64,000 bases of DNA from an uncultured archaeon (lineage in GTDB: Archaea > Halobacteriota > Methanosarcinia > Methanosarcinales > Methanoperedenaceae): positions 17,391-81,390 of the forward strand of contig CABMIH010000041.1 of assembly GCA_902386205.1 (NCBI GenBank), read 5' to 3'. Below are positions 61,071 to 64,000 of this stretch, one piece after another. Position 1 is the first letter of the stretch; each line of letters starts with the position of its first letter. A model generated the notes under the pieces. The model was not told the DNA's origin, ran no database searches, and worked only from the letters and a program-made list of their open reading frames with translations. Made by a program: the position numbers and the translations under genes.

Positions 61071-61748
61071 ATGTCCCAAAAAACAATGCGAACCCGCAGA
61101 GATCCTATCGCTTGCAGCAACATTTACAAACTACTCTCTATCGGCTTCCGTTATCCAACTCAGGAACGATTCAAGATTTTCCAGAATGGTGAATTCCTGG
61201 ATGAAATAATGTATAACACATCCTCAATTCCGAAATTAAATGCTTTTGCGACAGGAAATTCTTTCCTGGTAGAGCAGGCGAAATATGCTATGAAAGTAAT
61301 GACTTTAGCTGAATTCGAGACGGAATTTACCCGGACGTTCGACGTCCCTGCTCCTTCCTGCCCTCCTTATGAAGGGATTTATTACGGAAAACCAAGGACT
61401 GCCGTCATGCTGGAAGTTAGCGAATTCTACAATTGTTTCGGTCTGCGTATGAGCCAGGAAGAAGGTAAAAGGGAATTTCCTGACCATATCTCTGCGGAGC
61501 TTGAGTTTCTGCATTTCCTTACCTTTAAAGAGGCTCATGCCATTGGGAACGGGGAAACAAGCAAAGGGTATCAACTGGCGCAGAAGGATTTTCTGGAGCG
61601 CCATCTGATACTATGGGTGCCTGAATTTTGCCGTAAACTTCAAAATTCGGCAGGTATACCTTTCTATGCATGGCTTGGTCAGATCACTTCAAGGTTTGTT
61701 ACCTGTGAATTTGAACTATTGACTGAAAACCGGTATTTGCGCGATTGA
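61071..61748 (+). CDS. narJ: NarJ/TorD-type molybdoenzyme chaperone
   Basis: The 225-residue protein is all helical, with YKLLSIGFRYPTQERF at the start and LEFLHFLTFKEAHAIGNGE in the middle, as in the TorD/DmsD/NarJ chaperone superfamily (ELDHLA.EL-like block). It would insert the molybdenum cofactor and guard assembly of NarG. It is the last gene of the unit, 10 bases after the gamma subunit, whose end supplies GGTGATGT as ribosome site. Confidence 0.83.
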   Translation: MSQKTMRTRRDPIACSNIYKLLSIGFRYPTQERFKIFQNGEFLDEIMYNTSSIPKLNAFATGNSFLVEQAKYAMKVMTLAEFETEFTRTFDVPAPSCPPYEGIYYGKPRTAVMLEVSEFYNCFGLRMSQEEGKREFPDHISAELEFLHFLTFKEAHAIGNGETSKGYQLAQKDFLERHLILWVPEFCRKLQNSAGIPFYAWLGQITSRFVTCEFELLTENRYLRD

Positions 61749-61778
61749 ATTCCAGAAGATTTAACGGATCGACCAGTC

Positions 61779-62954
61779 TCACGCATACTGCCCTGCCACA
61801 AAACCTGAAGCCCACGCCCAGTGTAAATTGTATCCCCCAAGCTGCCCTGTTACATCTATGACCTCGCCCGTAAAATAAAGGCCTTTGACCCTTCTTGATT
61901 CCATTGTCTTGGAGGAGAGTTCATCAGTATCTATTCCGCCAAGTGTGACCTCAGCAGTGTTGAAACCTTCCGTGGATTCCGGCGTGATCTTCCAATTATG
62001 GACCTGCTTGGCGATATCCCTGAGTTCCTTTTCATTATATTGATTGACTGGTTTTGACTGGATATTCAAACCGCACCAGACCCTGGCCAGGTGCGCAGGC
62101 AAAAAACCAGAAAGCACATTATGCATATCGATCTTGCTTTTGACAAGTTGCCTCTCCATGAAAACACTGTAAATATCAGTGTCAGGCAGGAGGTCAATTA
62201 CAATGGCATCGCCATCTTTCCAGTATGAGGATATCTGAAGCATTGCAGGGCCGCTAAGCCCCCTGTGAGTAAAAAGGATGCTTCCGCGAAACACCATCTT
62301 GTTGCATTTGACGGCGGCTTCAATTGAGATGCCGCTTAATTCACTGAATATTTTCCGGTCTTCAGGGTGAAAAATGAAAGGAACAAGAGCGGGCCGGATG
62401 TCCGTAAGTTTAAGACCGAACTGCTTTGCAATTCTATGCCCTATGCCTGAAGCTCCTGATCGTGGATAGGATAACCCGCCGGAAGCGATCACAAGCGACT
62501 CTGATTGAAAAATGCCCCGGTCTGTCGATACTATGAAAAAATCCGCTTTTTTTACATCCAGTACCCGGCAATCCAGGACAATATTTACACCTGCATCATT
62601 GCATTCGTTTTCCAGCATTCTGGTCAAATCCTCTGCGCTTTTTGCGCAGAATAGCTGACCCTGTTCCCTTTCCTCATATTCCACGCCGTGCTTTTCAAGC
62701 ATGGCAGTAATATCGCGGGGTGTAAAACGCGAAAGGGCGGATTTGCAGAAGTGCGGGTTATTTGAGATGAAATTCCTGTGGCTCATGTTCATATTGGTAA
62801 AATTGCAGCTTCCGCCCCCTGAAATACGGATTTTTTTCCCGGGTTTATCGGCGTGGTCAAGAACAACGACCGAGCGGCCTCTTTTCCCTGATTCGATAGC
62901 GCACATCAAACCCGATGCGCCTGCCCCGATGATAATAACATCTTTTTTGATCAT
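61779..62954 (-). CDS. BaiN/HI0933-like FAD oxidoreductase
   Basis: The protein has about 391 residues. KDVIIIGAGASGLMCAIESGKRG binds FAD; KKIRISGGGSCNFTN is the HI0933-family signature; YFTGEVIDVTGQLGGYNLHWAWASG closes the protein as in the family. Bacterial relatives reduce C=C bonds in bile acids or act on flavins; here the role is unknown. An in-frame upstream ATG at 62996 would add 14 residues. It converges with narJ and diverges from the flavodoxin gene. Confidence 0.85.
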   Translation of the reverse strand: MIKKDVIIIGAGASGLMCAIESGKRGRSVVVLDHADKPGKKIRISGGGSCNFTNMNMSHRNFISNNPHFCKSALSRFTPRDITAMLEKHGVEYEEREQGQLFCAKSAEDLTRMLENECNDAGVNIVLDCRVLDVKKADFFIVSTDRGIFQSESLVIASGGLSYPRSGASGIGHRIAKQFGLKLTDIRPALVPFIFHPEDRKIFSELSGISIEAAVKCNKMVFRGSILFTHRGLSGPAMLQISSYWKDGDAIVIDLLPDTDIYSVFMERQLVKSKIDMHNVLSGFLPAHLARVWCGLNIQSKPVNQYNEKELRDIAKQVHNWKITPESTEGFNTAEVTLGGIDTDELSSKTMESRRVKGLYFTGEVIDVTGQLGGYNLHWAWASGFVAGQYA

Positions 62955-63050
62955 ATTTTCCTGACCGAAAGCTTTTATCAGGATAACATATAACATTAAT
63001 GTGTGTGAGTGGGCTAAATGAAATCACACATTCGATATGGAGAGAAAAAT

Positions 63051-63551
63051 ATGCCAAAAATAGTAGTTGTATATCTCAGTACGTCAGGTAATACAAAAAC
63101 GATGGCAGACGCTATCGTAGAAGGTGCAAAATCAAGAAATGTGGATGCCAAGGCCGTGAATTTCCATGAGGCAAGAATAGAGGACATAAAAGCTGCTGAT
63201 GCCATTGCGATCGGCTCTTCGACGTTCTATTATAAGATGCTGCCTCCTATGGAAAAATTCCTCGATAGCCTTGAAAAAGCAAACGTAGCAGACAAAGTCG
63301 GGGCAGCTTTTGGCTCTTACGGGTGGAGCGGTGAGGCGCCTGTAATGATCGCTGAAAAAATGCGTGGGCTTGGCATGGATGTAATAGACCCGGTATTACG
63401 CATCCAGTACCAGCCTGCCGAGAAAGATATTGAAGAATGTAAAAGGCTTGGAAAAGATATCGCCAATAAATTGAAAAAGACAATTGAAAAACATATCAAG
63501 ACAGGAAAAGTTGAAGGCGTGGAAGTCAAAATGGGTGAGGGAGGACACTGA
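63051..63551 (+). CDS. Flavodoxin-like protein
   Basis: About 166 residues with the FMN motif VVVYLSTSGNTKTMADAIVEG at the start and AIAIGSSTFYYKMLPPMEKFLD and AFGSYGWSGEAPVMIAEKM for the isoalloxazine site. This resembles the C-terminal domain of A-type flavoproteins but stands alone without the diiron domain. GGAGAG precedes ATG 63051. It could serve as carrier to the neighbouring reductases. Confidence 0.85.
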   Translation: MPKIVVVYLSTSGNTKTMADAIVEGAKSRNVDAKAVNFHEARIEDIKAADAIAIGSSTFYYKMLPPMEKFLDSLEKANVADKVGAAFGSYGWSGEAPVMIAEKMRGLGMDVIDPVLRIQYQPAEKDIEECKRLGKDIANKLKKTIEKHIKTGKVEGVEVKMGEGGH

Positions 63552-63587
63552 AACGGGATAATAACTGCGAGTTGAGATCGGAGGTAT

Positions 63588-63701
63588 ATGGTGAAGCCGG
63601 AGCATAAGCTGGGCTTCTATATACTTCTTTTTAAGCATCTGCCGGGAGAAGATAAGGTTGATTTTTTGAAGTATGGAGACCGTTTCAATTCGTGTTGGTA
63701 A
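63588..63701 (+). CDS. Possible mini-protein (37 aa)
   Basis: GGAGG is followed after three bases by ATG and a 37-codon frame (MVKPEHKLGFYILLFKHLPG and then EDKVDFLKYGDRFNSCW). The spacing is short, and no family is recognised. It lies 36 bases after the flavodoxin and may be an extra cistron or chance. Confidence 0.3.
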   Translation: MVKPEHKLGFYILLFKHLPGEDKVDFLKYGDRFNSCW

Positions 63702-64000
63702 TTATGTAAAGATACAATATCTTACCCAATAATCGTGATGCATAGACCTTACGTATTTAAAATAATGTTAAAGTCTGAAAATATCTATTTATTTTTCCAA
63801 TTTCTTCAACCGCTCAATTTCTTTCTGAGCCTCAGAATCAGCGTTTTTCATCTCGGTTTCAAGATAGGCTATTATCCTTAGTTTGACAGTTTAAAAATCT
63901 TAGTTGTCGGGAAAGGGTCTACTATTTTAGCAGGAAAATCCATTTGACAGTTGTTAAAAATTTACTAGATTTCGTAAGTTTAGTTACGTTATTCCTACAT
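63702..64000. other. A+T-rich right end with possible gene tail
   Basis: On the minus strand at 63789-63882 the frame reads KLRIIAYLETEMKNADSEAQ and EIERLKKLEK to a stop, like the coiled-coil end of a protein, but a stop lies just upstream. It may be a remnant. Nothing else is seen before the edge. Confidence 0.35.

Noticed and set aside
1..64000. CRISPR arrays, rRNA and tRNA genes
   Set aside because: Reading the gaps between genes I saw no regular repeat-spacer units, rRNA segments or tRNA-like cloverleaf; a dedicated scan was not possible.

Overview
The window looks like chromosomal DNA of a methanogen-related euryarchaeon, most likely a 'Candidatus Methanoperedens'-type nitrate-dependent methane oxidiser. 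The evidence is an A-type ATP synthase operon, a COG1964 radical SAM protein of the tetraether synthase family, DUF2769 and GYD small proteins, TATA-type promoters combined with strong GGAGG ribosome sites, a secreted dihaem protein with an archaeosortase-type C-terminus, and a NarGH-type molybdoenzyme operon. The genus is an inference; no rRNA or mcr gene is present to prove it.

Layout. 1-4.4 kb: end of the ATP synthase operon (atpC partial, F, A, B, D). 4.5-11 kb: membrane proteins, an old-yellow-enzyme reductase, a PrsW-like protease and a phytoene-desaturase-like flavoprotein. 11-17.6 kb: a thermolysin-fold peptidase without signal peptide, the Tes-like enzyme, a GYD protein, a radical SAM/SPASM enzyme and a flippase-like membrane protein. 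17.8-23.9 kb: zinc ribbons, a P-type proton ATPase, glutamate dehydrogenase, DUF488 and an APC permease. 24-29.3 kb: a gene graveyard with truncated, deleted and fused remnants of the ATPase, old yellow enzyme and peptidase whose intact relatives lie at 5.6-20.5 kb, plus IS5-like and PDZ remnants and an A+T-rich aminotransferase/acetyltransferase pair.

29.5-38 kb: redox genes. These are SdhAB without membrane anchors, a dihaem PGF-CTERM-like protein, DUF2769, a rubredoxin-FMN dehydrogenase fusion, WrbA, and a ferredoxin / SUOX-fold molybdoprotein / cytochrome b unit. 38-41.8 kb: a glycosyltransferase, then a second APC permease translationally coupled to an amino-acid-oxidase-like flavoprotein. 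42-48.8 kb: a KaiC, three KaiB and one PAS/GAF hybrid histidine kinase, with a convergent response regulator.

49.2-53.6 kb: an aconitase-superfamily dehydratase (two subunits) diverging from citrate synthase across a short shared promoter region, then a TDT-family transporter. 53.6-56.4 kb: two tiny cysteine-rich proteins, a methyltransferase and a chagasin-like inhibitor. 56.5-61.7 kb: narG-narH-gamma subunit-narJ. 61.8-63.7 kb: a BaiN-like flavoprotein and a flavodoxin.

Taken together the genes suggest anaerobic respiration. The Nar-like complex would be a terminal reductase, the ATP synthase and P-type ATPase would handle protons, and citrate synthase, the dehydratase, Sdh and Gdh would supply 2-oxoglutarate and C4 acids. 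The least expected items are the Kai cluster, in which the last KaiB and the kinase share one reading frame across a single TAA, three genes with good ribosome sites followed by near-cognate codons (ACG, AGG, ATT), and a chimeric pseudogene made from two neighbouring genes.
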